This document shows positions 23,608 to 32,589 of a stretch of DNA of 38,890 nt, one piece after another. This DNA is from an uncultured Megasphaera sp. (GTDB lineage: Bacteria; Bacillota; Negativicutes; Veillonellales; Megasphaeraceae): contig USGG01000013.1 in the NCBI GenBank assembly GCA_900554215.1, positions 1-38,890 on the forward strand. Direction: 5' to 3'. Both the position numbers and the translations under genes were made by a program. Each line of letters begins with the position of its first letter. Position 1 is the stretch's first letter. Under the pieces are notes generated by a model that saw nothing but the letters and a program-made list of their open reading frames with translations, was not told where the DNA came from and made no database searches.

Positions 23608-24939
23608 TTACTCTCCTCTTCTCATGCGGGCGATGAAAAAACCGTCCAGGTGGTCGCGCTGCGGCAGCAGCTGGATGCACGGCCCGTCGTGATTCGGCAG
23701 GCGGCAGAAATCTGCGGCGTTTTCCAAGTGGAAGTCGCCGTGATCCTGCAAAAATTGCCGTACGATCTGGATATTTTCTTCATCGTGCATCGTGCAGGTG
23801 CTGTACACGAGGACGCCGCCGGGCTTGACGCATTGGGATGCGCTGTCCAGGATGCGCTTCTGCAGTACCGGCAGGGTTCTTAAATCGCTGGGCTTCTTGC
23901 GCCAACGCAAGTCGATTTTATGGCGCAGCACTCCCAGGCCGGAGCACGGCGCGTCGACAAGCACCCGGTCGGCACGGCCGGCATAGGACTGGCCGATCGT
24001 GCAGGCGTTTTGCAAAATCGTACGCACATTGGCCAAGCCCAGGTGCTTGGCATTGTTTTCGATGAGGCGCAGCTTATGCTCATAAATGTCTCCGCCGTAG
24101 ACCGTACAGGTCGGTCCGCCCAGGGCAGCGATATGCGTCGTCTTTCCTCCTGGCGCAGCGCAGACATCGAAGATGAGCTCGTGAGGCTGCGGGTCCAGCA
24201 CATGGGCGACGAGCTGAGACGGCTCGTCCTGAATGATAGCCAGCCCTTTTTTCAGGGCTTTGACGCTGCCGATGTTAGGGATTTCCGGCAAATATACGCC
24301 TTCAGGCGCATAAGCGGCTTTTTCAGCCTGAATTCCTTCCTCCGCCAGTTGGGCAATGAGCTCGTCGCGGCTGACGCGGGCCGTATTTGTCCGCAGGCAA
24401 AGGACCGGTATGCTGTCGAAATACCGGCACAGCGCTTCCGTTTCGGCCAAGCCATACTCTTTAATCCATGCTTTTACCAGCCAATCCTGCTGATGATACG
24501 TCAGCGTCAGATGAAGCAGCGGATCTTCTTCCATCGTCGGAATGGAAAATTCCTGCCGGCGGCGAAGGCTGCTGCGCAGCATGGCATTGACGAAGCCGGC
24601 CATGCCTTTATTGCCAAGGCGCGTCGCCAGCTTGACCGATTCGTTGCATGCCGCCGACTCGGGCACCTTGGTCATGCCGAATATCTGGTACAAGCCTAAG
24701 CGAACGATGGCCAGACACAGGGGATCGAGCTTATTGAACTTGCGCGTGCTGATTTTCGACACGATCCAGTCTAAGTAATTGATATACCGCAGCGTGCCGT
24801 ATACTAATTCCGTGTAAAATCGGCGATCCCGGTCTTCCATTTTATATTTTTGGATAGCCTGCGATACGACGATATTGCTGTATCCTTCGTCTTTGCAGAT
24901 AGCCAGCAGGCTGCGCAGGGCTATTTCACGTACGTTCAT
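23608..24939 (-). CDS. rsmB: 16S rRNA m5C967 methyltransferase RsmB
   Basis: 443 residues: an N-terminal NusB-like RNA-binding domain (1-140, MNVREIALRSL start) and a Rossmann methyltransferase domain with DVCAAPGGKTTH (around 255), VDAPCSGLGVLRHK (around 325) and the YSTCTM catalytic region (around 378). It methylates C967 of 16S rRNA using SAM. A longer in-frame reading to 25227 is rejected, because AGGAG lies 7 nt before the ATG at 24939. That ATG overlaps the stop of the DUF116 gene (ATGA). Confidence 0.95.
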   Translation of the reverse strand: MNVREIALRSLLAICKDEGYSNIVVSQAIQKYKMEDRDRRFYTELVYGTLRYINYLDWIVSKISTRKFNKLDPLCLAIVRLGLYQIFGMTKVPESAACNESVKLATRLGNKGMAGFVNAMLRSSLRRRQEFSIPTMEEDPLLHLTLTYHQQDWLVKAWIKEYGLAETEALCRYFDSIPVLCLRTNTARVSRDELIAQLAEEGIQAEKAAYAPEGVYLPEIPNIGSVKALKKGLAIIQDEPSQLVAHVLDPQPHELIFDVCAAPGGKTTHIAALGGPTCTVYGGDIYEHKLRLIENNAKHLGLANVRTILQNACTIGQSYAGRADRVLVDAPCSGLGVLRHKIDLRWRKKPSDLRTLPVLQKRILDSASQCVKPGGVLVYSTCTMHDEENIQIVRQFLQDHGDFHLENAADFCRLPNHDGPCIQLLPQRDHLDGFFIARMRRGE

Positions 24940-25700
24940 GCATCTTCTCCTATCATTGCAGATAAAATTTCTTTTAAGGCCTGTATATCGACGTCGGTAT
25001 TGAAGCATGGGCCATTCGGCCGCTTGTTCAGCAAGCCGACAGCCGGCAGGGGCGCTACGTCCTGCATGCCGCTGATCAAATCGCGCTCGCAGGCGACGGC
25101 TACTACCGCTTTCGGACGACAGGCCGCGACGACTTGCCGGGCCAGCGTCCCGCCGGGAACAACGGCAAAAGAAATGCCCAAGCGGTCCGACAGAGCCGTC
25201 ATCTCGCCGATGGGACAGCGCCCGCATTGCCGGCAGTTCCGCACGTTCCGCGTGATTTTATGAGGGCATTGGTCCCACTGCAGACAATGCGGCGCCAGCA
25301 GCAGGACTTGCCGCGGCGGCAGGCGGAGCGGACGTCGCAGGACCACGTGATTCAGTATCTGGATGTAAGCCCGGCTTACGGCGCTTTCCTTATGCAGCAG
25401 TCTGCTGATACAGCGCACGAGGGAAAACAGGACGCGAAGGCAGGCAAATAACAGCTGGCGAAGTCGCTTGTTTGAAGGCGTTCCGGCCAGCACACAGACC
25501 CACGTAAACCCATAGGCTGCTGCGGCGGCCGCCAAACACAGCCGGACGGCCCAGTCCCACCAAGCCGCTGCGGCCGGCATATACAGGGCCAGTCCCGGTT
25601 TGACCAGCGCGCAAACGGCGGCAAATCCAGCTAAAAAGACGGCGGCAGCGATACCGCCGCCGCTTAAAAATAAAATCGTCTGCCTGTACGCTGCCTTCAC
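24936..25700 (-). CDS. DUF116 membrane protein with cysteine cluster
   Basis: 254 residues. Two N-terminal membrane helices (about 9-33 and 46-72) are followed by a cytoplasmic DUF116 domain. Cysteines at 139, 145, 156, 159 and 162 (HCLQWDQC, NCRQCGRCPIG) could hold a metal or an iron-sulfur cluster, and a later stretch AVACERDLISG is typical of the family. Its position between fmt and rsmB is conserved in several Firmicutes. Biochemical role unknown; translational coupling with rsmB suggests nothing more than co-expression. Confidence 0.85.
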   Translation of the reverse strand: MKAAYRQTILFLSGGGIAAAVFLAGFAAVCALVKPGLALYMPAAAAWWDWAVRLCLAAAAAAYGFTWVCVLAGTPSNKRLRQLLFACLRVLFSLVRCISRLLHKESAVSRAYIQILNHVVLRRPLRLPPRQVLLLAPHCLQWDQCPHKITRNVRNCRQCGRCPIGEMTALSDRLGISFAVVPGGTLARQVVAACRPKAVVAVACERDLISGMQDVAPLPAVGLLNKRPNGPCFNTDVDIQALKEILSAMIGEDA

Positions 25701-25704
25701 GGGG

Positions 25705-26646
25705 TTACTCCCTTATTAAGACGTCGCCGGGCTGCAAGGAAATCCCCTGAAGGAACTGAGCCGTCTGCATGCGCTTCCGGCTTTCTGGCTGCACTTCCCG
25801 CAGGCACAGCGCGCCGCTGCCGGTCTGAACCGTAAAGGTCTTCTTGGTAACGGCGATAATCGTCCCCGGTTCGGCGTCGGCTCCGTCAACGACATCGGCG
25901 CTCCATACCTTGAGGCGCTTGCCGTCGAGCCATGTATAAGCGCCGGGATGAGGATCGAGAGTGCGGATAAGCCGCTCGATGACGACGGCGTCCTGCGTCC
26001 AGTCGATTTGCGCCGTTTCCTTGTCGATTTTTGCCGTATACGTAGCCTGAGATTCATCTTGCAGGCAGGCATTTCGTTCATACTCTTCAATATGGGCCAA
26101 CACGTCCGTCAGCGTCTGGGCGCCCAATACGGACAGCTTATCGAAGAGCGATCCCGTCGTTTCCTTCGGGTCCAGCACTATTTCCGCTTTCTTCAAGATG
26201 GCCCCCGTATCCATGCCTTCGTCGAGGAGCATGATCGTCACGCCGCTCACGGCCTCGCCGTCCTTGACGGCATACTGAATCGGAGCGGCTCCCCGATACT
26301 TCGGAAGAAGCGAGCCGTGCACGTTCAGGCAGCCGTACTTAGGAATATCCAGCACGGCCTTGGGCAAAATCTTGCCGTAAGCAATGACGATGATGACGTC
26401 GGGATGAAACGCCGCCAGTTCGGCTACGACCTGCTCGTCTCGCAGCGTGTCCGGCTGCAGCACGGGAATACCCAATTCCAGGGCTTTCTCTTTTACGGGC
26501 GAAAAGGATACCTTTTTTCCGCGGCCCCGCTGCTTATCGGGCTGGCTGTACACCGCAGCAATATCGAAGCCCTGATCGTGCAGTGCTTGCAGGGACGGTA
26601 CGGAAAAATCGGGCGTCCCCATAAAAACAATACGTAGCGGCTTCAT
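25705..26646 (-). CDS. fmt: Methionyl-tRNA formyltransferase
   Basis: 313 residues. It formylates initiator Met-tRNA using 10-formyl-tetrahydrofolate. MGTPDFSVPSL is at the N-terminus. The catalytic core has Asn108 and His110 in LNVHGSLLPKYRG, and Asp146 in LDEGMDTG. The C-terminal tRNA-binding OB-fold spans about 205-310. Its ATG shares a base with the def stop codon (TAATG), so def and fmt, which add and remove the formyl group, are coupled. Confidence 0.96.
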   Translation of the reverse strand: MKPLRIVFMGTPDFSVPSLQALHDQGFDIAAVYSQPDKQRGRGKKVSFSPVKEKALELGIPVLQPDTLRDEQVVAELAAFHPDVIIVIAYGKILPKAVLDIPKYGCLNVHGSLLPKYRGAAPIQYAVKDGEAVSGVTIMLLDEGMDTGAILKKAEIVLDPKETTGSLFDKLSVLGAQTLTDVLAHIEEYERNACLQDESQATYTAKIDKETAQIDWTQDAVVIERLIRTLDPHPGAYTWLDGKRLKVWSADVVDGADAEPGTIIAVTKKTFTVQTGSGALCLREVQPESRKRMQTAQFLQGISLQPGDVLIRE

Positions 26647-27104
26647 TAGTCTACTCTCCGTAAATTTTCTGCTTTTTCAATAAAAAGCGTACCGTATAAA
26701 TGATCGATTTCATGCTGGAAAATACGAGCCAAAAATCCTTCGGGCTCGTAGATCACCGTCTTGCCGCGGCGGTTCAGAGCCTTAACCTTGATGCGGTGAT
26801 ACCGCTTTACCGTGCCGTAGTAGCCGGGAACGCTCAGGCACCCTTCGTCGCCGTCGTCTGTTTCTTCCGAACGCTCGATGATTTCCGGATTGATCAGCTC
26901 GATTAAGCCGTTTCCGTCGTCGAGGACGACGAGCTGCAGCGATTCGTTGACCTGTGGTCCCGCAAGGCCGACGCCTTCGGCAGCGTACATCGTTTCCGCC
27001 ATATCATCAAGTAGTTTTTTTATGTGTTTCGTAATATGTTCGACCGGTTTCGCCGTTTCTTTTAAAATAGGTGCGCCGGCTTCCATGATTTTTAGTGTTG
27101 CCAT
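26646..27104 (-). CDS. def: Peptide deformylase
   Basis: 152 residues. It removes the N-formyl group from new proteins. The three family motifs are intact: GVGLAGPQ (44-51), EGCLS (87-91, Cys89 metal ligand) and QHEIDH (130-135, two His ligands and the catalytic Glu). Short, type-1-like form. First gene after an AT-rich 93-bp gap from priA, with its own candidate promoter. Confidence 0.96.
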   Translation of the reverse strand: MATLKIMEAGAPILKETAKPVEHITKHIKKLLDDMAETMYAAEGVGLAGPQVNESLQLVVLDDGNGLIELINPEIIERSEETDDGDEGCLSVPGYYGTVKRYHRIKVKALNRRGKTVIYEPEGFLARIFQHEIDHLYGTLFIEKAENLRRVD

Positions 27105-27150
27105 TATCTCACCTCATAGCTTACTATAGTATATTTACATTTTTCTCTTT

Positions 27151-27179
27151 ATTATATCATATTTTTGAATATCTCTACA
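27151..27179 (-). promoter_or_regulatory. Possible def operon promoter
   Basis: Minus strand: perfect TATAAT (27156-27151) with a weak TGTAGA (27179-27174) 17 bp upstream, about 47 nt before def. Confidence 0.4.
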
Positions 27180-27197
27180 GATAGGGCCGTTTTTGTT

Positions 27198-29558
27198 TTA
27201 GAAGGACGGGTCTACGTCGATGACGACGCCGGAAGCCCAGCACTGGGGCTCACGACGCATATAGTCTTTGATATCATCCAGGGATTCGCCTTTTATCAAG
27301 ATGACCAGGCGGTATTTGCCGCGTATCCTCTTGATGATGTCGGCAAAAGGGCCAATGACTTCAACGGGACTGTTTTCCCGGCGCGTCCAGCCTTGCAGCG
27401 CCGCCGCCAGATCGTTTCCCCGCCGCCACAGAAGCTGCTCCTCTTCGTCCGTGAGGATGATTTTAATAATGCGATGAAAGGGCGGGTACTGCAGGGCACG
27501 GCGAAATTCGATTTCCTGCTCATAGAAGGCATGATAATCCTGCTTCTGCGCGCATTGAATAACGTAGTGCTCCGGCGCATAGGTCTGCATGACGACCCTG
27601 CCCGGCGCATCGCCTCTTCCGGCCCGTCCGGCTGCCTGCGTCAGTAGCTGAAAGGTTCGTTCGCCAGCCCAATAGGCCGGCAGGTTGAGCAGGCTGTCAG
27701 CAGATAAAATACCGACAGCGCTGACGTTGGCAAAGTCATGCCCCTTCGCTACCATCTGTGTCCCTAAAAGGATATCGTATTCATGCTTCCTGAATCGTTC
27801 CAATATCTGCTCGCCGCTGTGCTTGCGGCTGGCCGTATCCTGGTCCAGGCGTACGACGCGGCTGCTGGGAAACAGCTCGCCTAGCTGTTCTTCGACCTTT
27901 TCCGTTCCCGTTCCAAAAAACTTGATGTACTTGCTGCCACAGGCCGGACATACCGTCGGAATCGGCTTGGACGCCTCGCAGTAGTGGCACTGCAGGTGGT
28001 CGCTCTGCTTGTGGTAGACCATGGGCACGTCGCAGATGTCGCATTTGACGACGTAGCCGCACTTGCGGCACATGACGAAGGTGGCAAATCCGCGGCGGTT
28101 CAGCAGGATGATAGCCTGCTGCCTGGCTGCCAGCGTTTCTTCCAGCAGGGAAACCATAGCGTCCGACAAGACGCGGTAGTTGCCCCTGGCCAGTTCGTCG
28201 CGCATGTCGGCAATGGTTACAGTCGGCAAGGGCCGGCCGTGGATGCGTTCTTTCAGCTCCAGCAGCGTATATTCTCCCTGCAGGGCTGCGTAGTAATCGC
28301 TGACCGAAGGCGTGGCGCTGCCCAATATAACCGGGCAGCAGTAATAGGCGGCGCGCTTCTGCGCTACGGCGACGGCATGATAGCGCGGCGATTCTTCCTG
28401 CTTGTACGAGCTGTCGTGAGCTTCATCGACGATGACGAGGCCGAGACGCTGCGCCGCCGTAAAGACGGCCGAGCGGGCTCCGATACAGATGTGGCTTTCG
28501 CCGCGGAGCATGCGGAGCCAGTTGTTTTTCCGTTCGCCCTTTGAGAGCTGGCTGTGCATGACGACGACGTCGTTTCCAAAGCGGCGGACAAACTGCCTTA
28601 CGATTTGACCGGTCAGGGCGATTTCCGGCACGAGGACGATGACCTGCTTTCCCTGCCGCAATACGTCTTCGGCCAGCTGCATGTACACTTCGGTCTTGCC
28701 GCTCCCGGTGACGCCGTGGAGGACATAGGTGCGCCCCGTTGTATCGCCGCGTACGGCCTGTACGGCTTGAGCCTGCTCGCTTGTCAGCGTCAGCGGACGG
28801 CTCTGCCCTAACGTCGGCAGCAGCTGCCTCGTCCGGACGTCCCTTTCGCTGATAGCCGCCAGTCCCGTGCCGCAGAGGCGGCGTATGACGTCGCTGCTGT
28901 AGCCTTTTCCGATAAAGGAAGATACGGGCGCGCTGCCTGCTTGCTTTAATTCAGCCAGCAAAGCCGCCTGCCGCCGTCGGTTCGCCAGCAGGCCGTCGGC
29001 ATCGTCCCGCACAAAGGACAGCCACTTCTCCGTTTTATCGGATATTTTATTTTTCCAGCCCTTTTCTACCTGCAGTACGCCTGCCGCAAGGAAATCATCT
29101 ACTTGACTAGCGCCGAATTTCCGCGCCAGCGCCGTTTTTTCTACCCGGCCTTTCGTTTGGACGTACGCGGCGACAGCGGCCTCTTCCGCCGACGCGGGGG
29201 CCTTCGTTCCCATTGTAATATACAGACGGACTTCCAGCCCTTTCTTTTCTATCATGAACAGGCGGAGGGCGTCGGCAAGGCTGCAGAGATAATACCGGCT
29301 GATCCAGGACGCTGTTTCGATCATTTCTTCCTGGAACCCCGCCTGCGCCGACAGCACGGCGCTGATCGGCTTGAGCTCGTATGCGTATTCCTTTGCATCC
29401 CTCTCGCTGACGGCGACGACGATTCCTTCTTCCTGCCGCCGCCCAAAGGGAACGCGGACGCGGCTGCCGACGCGCACGGCCATGCCGTCCGGAACGATAT
29501 AGGAAAAGGTCTGCTGCAGCCGTTTGGCCGTCGTATTGATGATGATGTCTGCTACCAT
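27198..29558 (-). CDS. priA: Primosomal helicase PriA
   Basis: 786 residues. An N-terminal 3'-DNA-binding domain (1-110) is followed by a winged-helix region and the helicase core: Walker A GVTGSGKT (282-289), DEAH (378-381), the zinc-binding set Cys497/500/506/509/524/527/537/540, then TGTEKVEE, AKGHDF and QAAGRAGRG. It reloads the replisome at stalled forks. I choose the ATG at 29558, preceded by AGGAG at 7 nt; a longer frame to 29621 has no ribosome binding site and runs through a promoter-like hairpin region. Confidence 0.96.
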   Translation of the reverse strand: MVADIIINTTAKRLQQTFSYIVPDGMAVRVGSRVRVPFGRRQEEGIVVAVSERDAKEYAYELKPISAVLSAQAGFQEEMIETASWISRYYLCSLADALRLFMIEKKGLEVRLYITMGTKAPASAEEAAVAAYVQTKGRVEKTALARKFGASQVDDFLAAGVLQVEKGWKNKISDKTEKWLSFVRDDADGLLANRRRQAALLAELKQAGSAPVSSFIGKGYSSDVIRRLCGTGLAAISERDVRTRQLLPTLGQSRPLTLTSEQAQAVQAVRGDTTGRTYVLHGVTGSGKTEVYMQLAEDVLRQGKQVIVLVPEIALTGQIVRQFVRRFGNDVVVMHSQLSKGERKNNWLRMLRGESHICIGARSAVFTAAQRLGLVIVDEAHDSSYKQEESPRYHAVAVAQKRAAYYCCPVILGSATPSVSDYYAALQGEYTLLELKERIHGRPLPTVTIADMRDELARGNYRVLSDAMVSLLEETLAARQQAIILLNRRGFATFVMCRKCGYVVKCDICDVPMVYHKQSDHLQCHYCEASKPIPTVCPACGSKYIKFFGTGTEKVEEQLGELFPSSRVVRLDQDTASRKHSGEQILERFRKHEYDILLGTQMVAKGHDFANVSAVGILSADSLLNLPAYWAGERTFQLLTQAAGRAGRGDAPGRVVMQTYAPEHYVIQCAQKQDYHAFYEQEIEFRRALQYPPFHRIIKIILTDEEEQLLWRRGNDLAAALQGWTRRENSPVEVIGPFADIIKRIRGKYRLVILIKGESLDDIKDYMRREPQCWASGVVIDVDPSF

Positions 29559-29588
29559 AGCCCTGCTCCTGCGTTTGTATAACATAAA

Positions 29589-29618
29589 TATAGGGACTTG
29601 ACGAAGCAAGCCCCTATA
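29589..29618 (-). terminator. Hairpin between metK and priA (weak terminator or leader stem)
   Basis: TATAGGG-CTTG and CAAG-CCCTATA form an 11-12 bp stem around a 6-base loop, followed on the minus strand by TTTATG. It could end metK transcription. A promoter-like TACAAT (29625-29620) lies immediately before it, so it could also be the 5' end of priA mRNA. Confidence 0.45.
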
Positions 29619-29683
29619 CATTGTATCATATTTAATTCAGCCATGCCACATAGAAGGCATGATTCCTCTGAGATGACCCAGTC

Positions 29684-30874
29684 TTATAAGCCAGCTTCCT
29701 GACGGAGAACGTCGGCTTTGTCAAGCTGTTCCCAAGGCAGGTTCAGATCGTTGCGGCCAAAATGACCGTAAGCAGCCGTCTGTTTGTAAATCGGGCGCTG
29801 CAAGTCGAGCATTTCGATGATGCCGGCCGGACGGAGGTCGAAGTGTTTGCGGATCAATTCGACGATCTTTTCGTTTTCGACTTTGCCCGTGCCGAAGGTT
29901 TCTACGTGGATAGAAACGGGATGGGCTACGCCGATGGCGTAAGCCAGCTGGATTTCGCATTTATCGGCCAGGCCTGCGGCTACGATGTTCTTTGCCACAT
30001 AGCGTGCTGCGTAAGCTGCCGAGCGGTCGACCTTTGTGGGGTCTTTGCCGGAGAAGGCGCCGCCGCCGTGACGAGCCATGCCGCCGTAGGTGTCGACGAT
30101 GATCTTGCGTCCCGTAAGTCCGGAGTCGCCCTGCGGACCGCCGATGACAAAGCGGCCTGTCGGGTTGATGAACAGTTTTGTCTGGTCGTCGAACAAGCCT
30201 TCGGGAAGTTCCGGTTTGATGACGTATTCGAGCAGGTCTTTCTCAATCTGTTCGCGCGTAACTTCCGGGCTGTGCTGAGCCGAAATGACGATGGTGTCGA
30301 TGCGGACGGGCTTGCCGTCTTCGTATTCGACCGTTACCTGCGTCTTTCCGTCCGGACGGAGGTACGGCAACGTGCCGTCCTTGCGGACCTTGGCCAGACG
30401 GCGGGACAGGCGATGAGCCAAAGAAATCGGCAGCGGCATGTAGTCGTCCGTTTCATTCGTCGCATAGCCGAACATCATGCCCTGGTCGCCGGCGCCGATC
30501 GAGTCGAATTTATCCGTCGTACCGGATTTCTTTTCCTGCGCTTCGTCGACGCCCATAGCGATGTCCGGAGACTGTTCATCCAGGGAGACGAGGACGCCGC
30601 ATGTATCGCAGTCAAAGCCGTATTTTGCGCGGGTATATCCGATATTGCGGACCGTTTCGCGCACGATGTGCGGAATATCTACGTAGCACGTCGTGGAGAT
30701 TTCGCCTACGACGTGTACCATGCCCGTCGTTACGAGGGTTTCGCAGGCGACGCGGGCGTTTTTATCTTTTTCCAAAATTGCATCCAAAATGCCGTCAGAG
30801 ATTTGGTCGGCCATTTTGTCGGGATGGCCTTCGGTTACGGATTCAGACGTAAAAAATTCACGATTCTTTGCCAT
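29684..30874 (-). CDS. metK: S-adenosylmethionine synthetase
   Basis: 396 residues. It makes SAM from methionine and ATP. Signature motifs: FTSESVTEGHPDKMADQ near the N-terminus with the catalytic His, GAGDQGMMFGYAT, and the glycine-rich GGGAFSGKDPTKVDRS. AAGGAGG lies just upstream of the ATG. It is transcribed from its own promoter through a SAM-I riboswitch, so product SAM should switch it off. It sits between coaBC and priA, interrupting an otherwise common Firmicutes gene order. Confidence 0.97.
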   Translation of the reverse strand: MAKNREFFTSESVTEGHPDKMADQISDGILDAILEKDKNARVACETLVTTGMVHVVGEISTTCYVDIPHIVRETVRNIGYTRAKYGFDCDTCGVLVSLDEQSPDIAMGVDEAQEKKSGTTDKFDSIGAGDQGMMFGYATNETDDYMPLPISLAHRLSRRLAKVRKDGTLPYLRPDGKTQVTVEYEDGKPVRIDTIVISAQHSPEVTREQIEKDLLEYVIKPELPEGLFDDQTKLFINPTGRFVIGGPQGDSGLTGRKIIVDTYGGMARHGGGAFSGKDPTKVDRSAAYAARYVAKNIVAAGLADKCEIQLAYAIGVAHPVSIHVETFGTGKVENEKIVELIRKHFDLRPAGIIEMLDLQRPIYKQTAAYGHFGRNDLNLPWEQLDKADVLRQEAGL

Positions 30875-30892
30875 TATATCCTCCTTATGCGT

Positions 30893-30921
30893 TCAAAAAA
30901 AATCCCCTCTGAAAAGAGGGG
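30893..30921 (-). terminator. SAM riboswitch attenuator before metK
   Basis: Minus strand: CCCCTCT, TTTC loop, AGAGGGG, then eight or more T. It lies between the SAM aptamer and the metK ribosome binding site. Confidence 0.9.
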
Positions 30922-30931
30922 TATGTATCAG

Positions 30932-31030
30932 CCCATCTTTCAGTACGCTACACTGTTGGATTTAGCACCTTTCATTCACTGAAGGTTGCTGCTGCATCAT
31001 CGGGCCAATCCCTCCACAGCTCTTGATGGT
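30932..31030 (-). ncRNA. SAM-I riboswitch (S-box)
   Basis: Minus strand, conserved blocks in order: ACCATCAAGAG, TGGAGGGATTGGCCCGATGA, GCAGCAACC, GGTGCTAAATCC and the closing AAAGATGGG, which pairs with CCATC to form P1. It binds SAM and should promote termination at 30893-30921, lowering metK when SAM is plentiful. Confidence 0.95.
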
Positions 31031-31053
31031 TAAATATTTTATTCACTTGACCT

Positions 31054-31082
31054 ATTGTATACTAACAAGAGGAATTATGCAA
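31054..31082 (-). promoter_or_regulatory. metK promoter
   Basis: TTGCAT (31082-31077), 17 bp, TACAAT (31059-31054), ending about 24 nt before the SAM aptamer. It begins just after the coaBC stop codon; no clear coaBC terminator is seen. Confidence 0.65.
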
Positions 31083-31109
31083 GACCTATTCGAAAAATCA
31101 TGGCCTCGA

Positions 31110-32324
31110 TTACTGATTTTTTTTGGCTAAAATCGCCGCGGCCCGTTCTACGATGACCGTCGCCAGGTCTTCCTTGTCCATTTTCTCGAGCTTTTCCATC
31201 GAGCCGTCAGGGAACAGGAAGGTGGCGATATTCGTCGTGCCCTGGAAGCCGGCCCCTTCGGCGCTGACGTCGTTGGCGACGAGCATGTCGAGGTTCTTCT
31301 TCTTTAACTTAGCCGTGCCGTACTCGATGAGGTTCGTCGTTTCGGCAGCAAAGCCGATGAGAACCTGATGAGCCTTGCGCTGGCCCAAGCCGTACAGGAT
31401 GTCCGGGTTTTTAGCCATCGTCAAGGTCAGCGTTTCGTCAGATTTCTTGATCTTATTCGCTGCCGGATGAGCCGAACGGTAATCGGCGACGGCGGCCGAC
31501 TTGATGACCAGGTCGCAGTCGTCATAATACGAATCGACAGCAGCCTTCATGTCGTTGGTGCTGCCTACGTCGACGCGGCGCGCTACGCCGGCCGGCGTCT
31601 TCAGGTGGTCGTTGCTGCCGGCTACCAGCGTAACGTCTGCGCCGGCAAAGGCGGCGGCTTTAGCGATGGCAAAGCCCATGCGGCCGCTGGAATGGTTGCC
31701 GATAAAGCGGACCGGGTCGATAGGCTCGCGCGTGCCGCCGGCCGTGACGATGACCTTCTTCCCTTTCAGCAGGTCCGTCCGGCAGGCTGCAAATTCAATG
31801 TAATCGACAATATCTTCCGGGTCGGGCAGACGGCCGACGCCGGTAACGCCGCAGGCCAAATGACCTGTAGCGGGCTCGATGATTTCATAGCCGTACTCTC
31901 TGAGAGCGGCGATATTTTTCTGCACGATCGGGTTCATGTACATATTGCTGTTCATAGCCGGAGCGATGACGACGGGCGCCGTCGTTGCCATGACCGTCGT
32001 CGTCAGCATATCGTCGGCGATGCCGCCGGCAATTTTGCCGATGACGTTGGCCGTAGCCGGGGCGATGACGAACACGTCGGCCCACTGGGCCAGGGCGATG
32101 TGCTCGACGTTAAATTCGGGAATATCGCCGAACATGGATACGGCGACGGGATTGCCGGAAATTTCCCGCATCGTCAGCGGCGTAATAAATTCCGTCGCGT
32201 GATCGGTCATGATGCATTTGACTTCAGCGCCGCGCTTGCGCAGCATGCTGGCGATTTCGGCGGCCTTAAATGCGGCGATGCCGCCGCTGACGCCCAAGAC
32301 GATTTTCTTGTTTTCTAATAACAT
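31110..32324 (-). CDS. coaBC: Bifunctional phosphopantothenoylcysteine decarboxylase/synthetase
   Basis: 404 residues. The N-terminal flavin-dependent decarboxylase (CoaC, 1-180) has GVSGGIAAFKAAE and the APAMNSNMYMNP motif. The C-terminal synthetase (CoaB, from about 190) has GGTREPIDPVRFIGNHSSGRMG, SAAVADYR and the nucleotide-binding KIKKSDE. It catalyses two steps of coenzyme A synthesis. Last gene of yicC-remA-gmk-rpoZ-coaBC. GGAGG precedes the start by about 11 nt. Confidence 0.96.
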   Translation of the reverse strand: MLLENKKIVLGVSGGIAAFKAAEIASMLRKRGAEVKCIMTDHATEFITPLTMREISGNPVAVSMFGDIPEFNVEHIALAQWADVFVIAPATANVIGKIAGGIADDMLTTTVMATTAPVVIAPAMNSNMYMNPIVQKNIAALREYGYEIIEPATGHLACGVTGVGRLPDPEDIVDYIEFAACRTDLLKGKKVIVTAGGTREPIDPVRFIGNHSSGRMGFAIAKAAAFAGADVTLVAGSNDHLKTPAGVARRVDVGSTNDMKAAVDSYYDDCDLVIKSAAVADYRSAHPAANKIKKSDETLTLTMAKNPDILYGLGQRKAHQVLIGFAAETTNLIEYGTAKLKKKNLDMLVANDVSAEGAGFQGTTNIATFLFPDGSMEKLEKMDKEDLATVIVERAAAILAKKNQ

Positions 32325-32344
32325 GGCGATGATGTCCTCCGCAA

Positions 32345-32554
32345 TTATTTAATGCCGCCCTGAGGCTTTTCATAGGTAATCTTGCCCTGATCGATTTCTT
32401 CCATCGCGATGGAAACGACGCGCGTCGTTTCTACGTCTACGAGCGGTTCGTCGCCGTCCGTCAATTCGCGGGCCCGTTTTGCCGCCAGCGTAACTAAGGT
32501 GTACTTGCTGTCTACTTTTTTCATTAACGATTCCAACGTCGGTTTAATCAACAT
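32345..32554 (-). CDS. rpoZ: RNA polymerase omega subunit
   Basis: 69 residues. The omega pattern is clear: the KYTLVTLAAKRARELTDGD segment (residues 17-35) followed by a helical acidic tail. It stabilises the beta' subunit. The position after gmk is the usual one. It lies 20 nt before coaBC. Confidence 0.93.
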   Translation of the reverse strand: MLIKPTLESLMKKVDSKYTLVTLAAKRARELTDGDEPLVDVETTRVVSIAMEEIDQGKITYEKPQGGIK

Positions 32555-32589
32555 AAGAACATCTCTCCTCTTTTACTGCATACAAATTT

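Noticed and set aside
24940..25227. N-terminal extension of rsmB by 96 codons
   Set aside because: It overlaps the DUF116 gene in another frame, and AGGAG marks the ATG at 24939.
29762..30982. 406-codon plus-strand open frame opposite metK
   Set aside because: Antisense shadow of metK, which has full family motifs, and it runs into the SAM riboswitch.
31368..32318. 316-codon plus-strand open frame opposite coaBC
   Set aside because: Antisense shadow of coaBC with no ribosome binding site or known domain.
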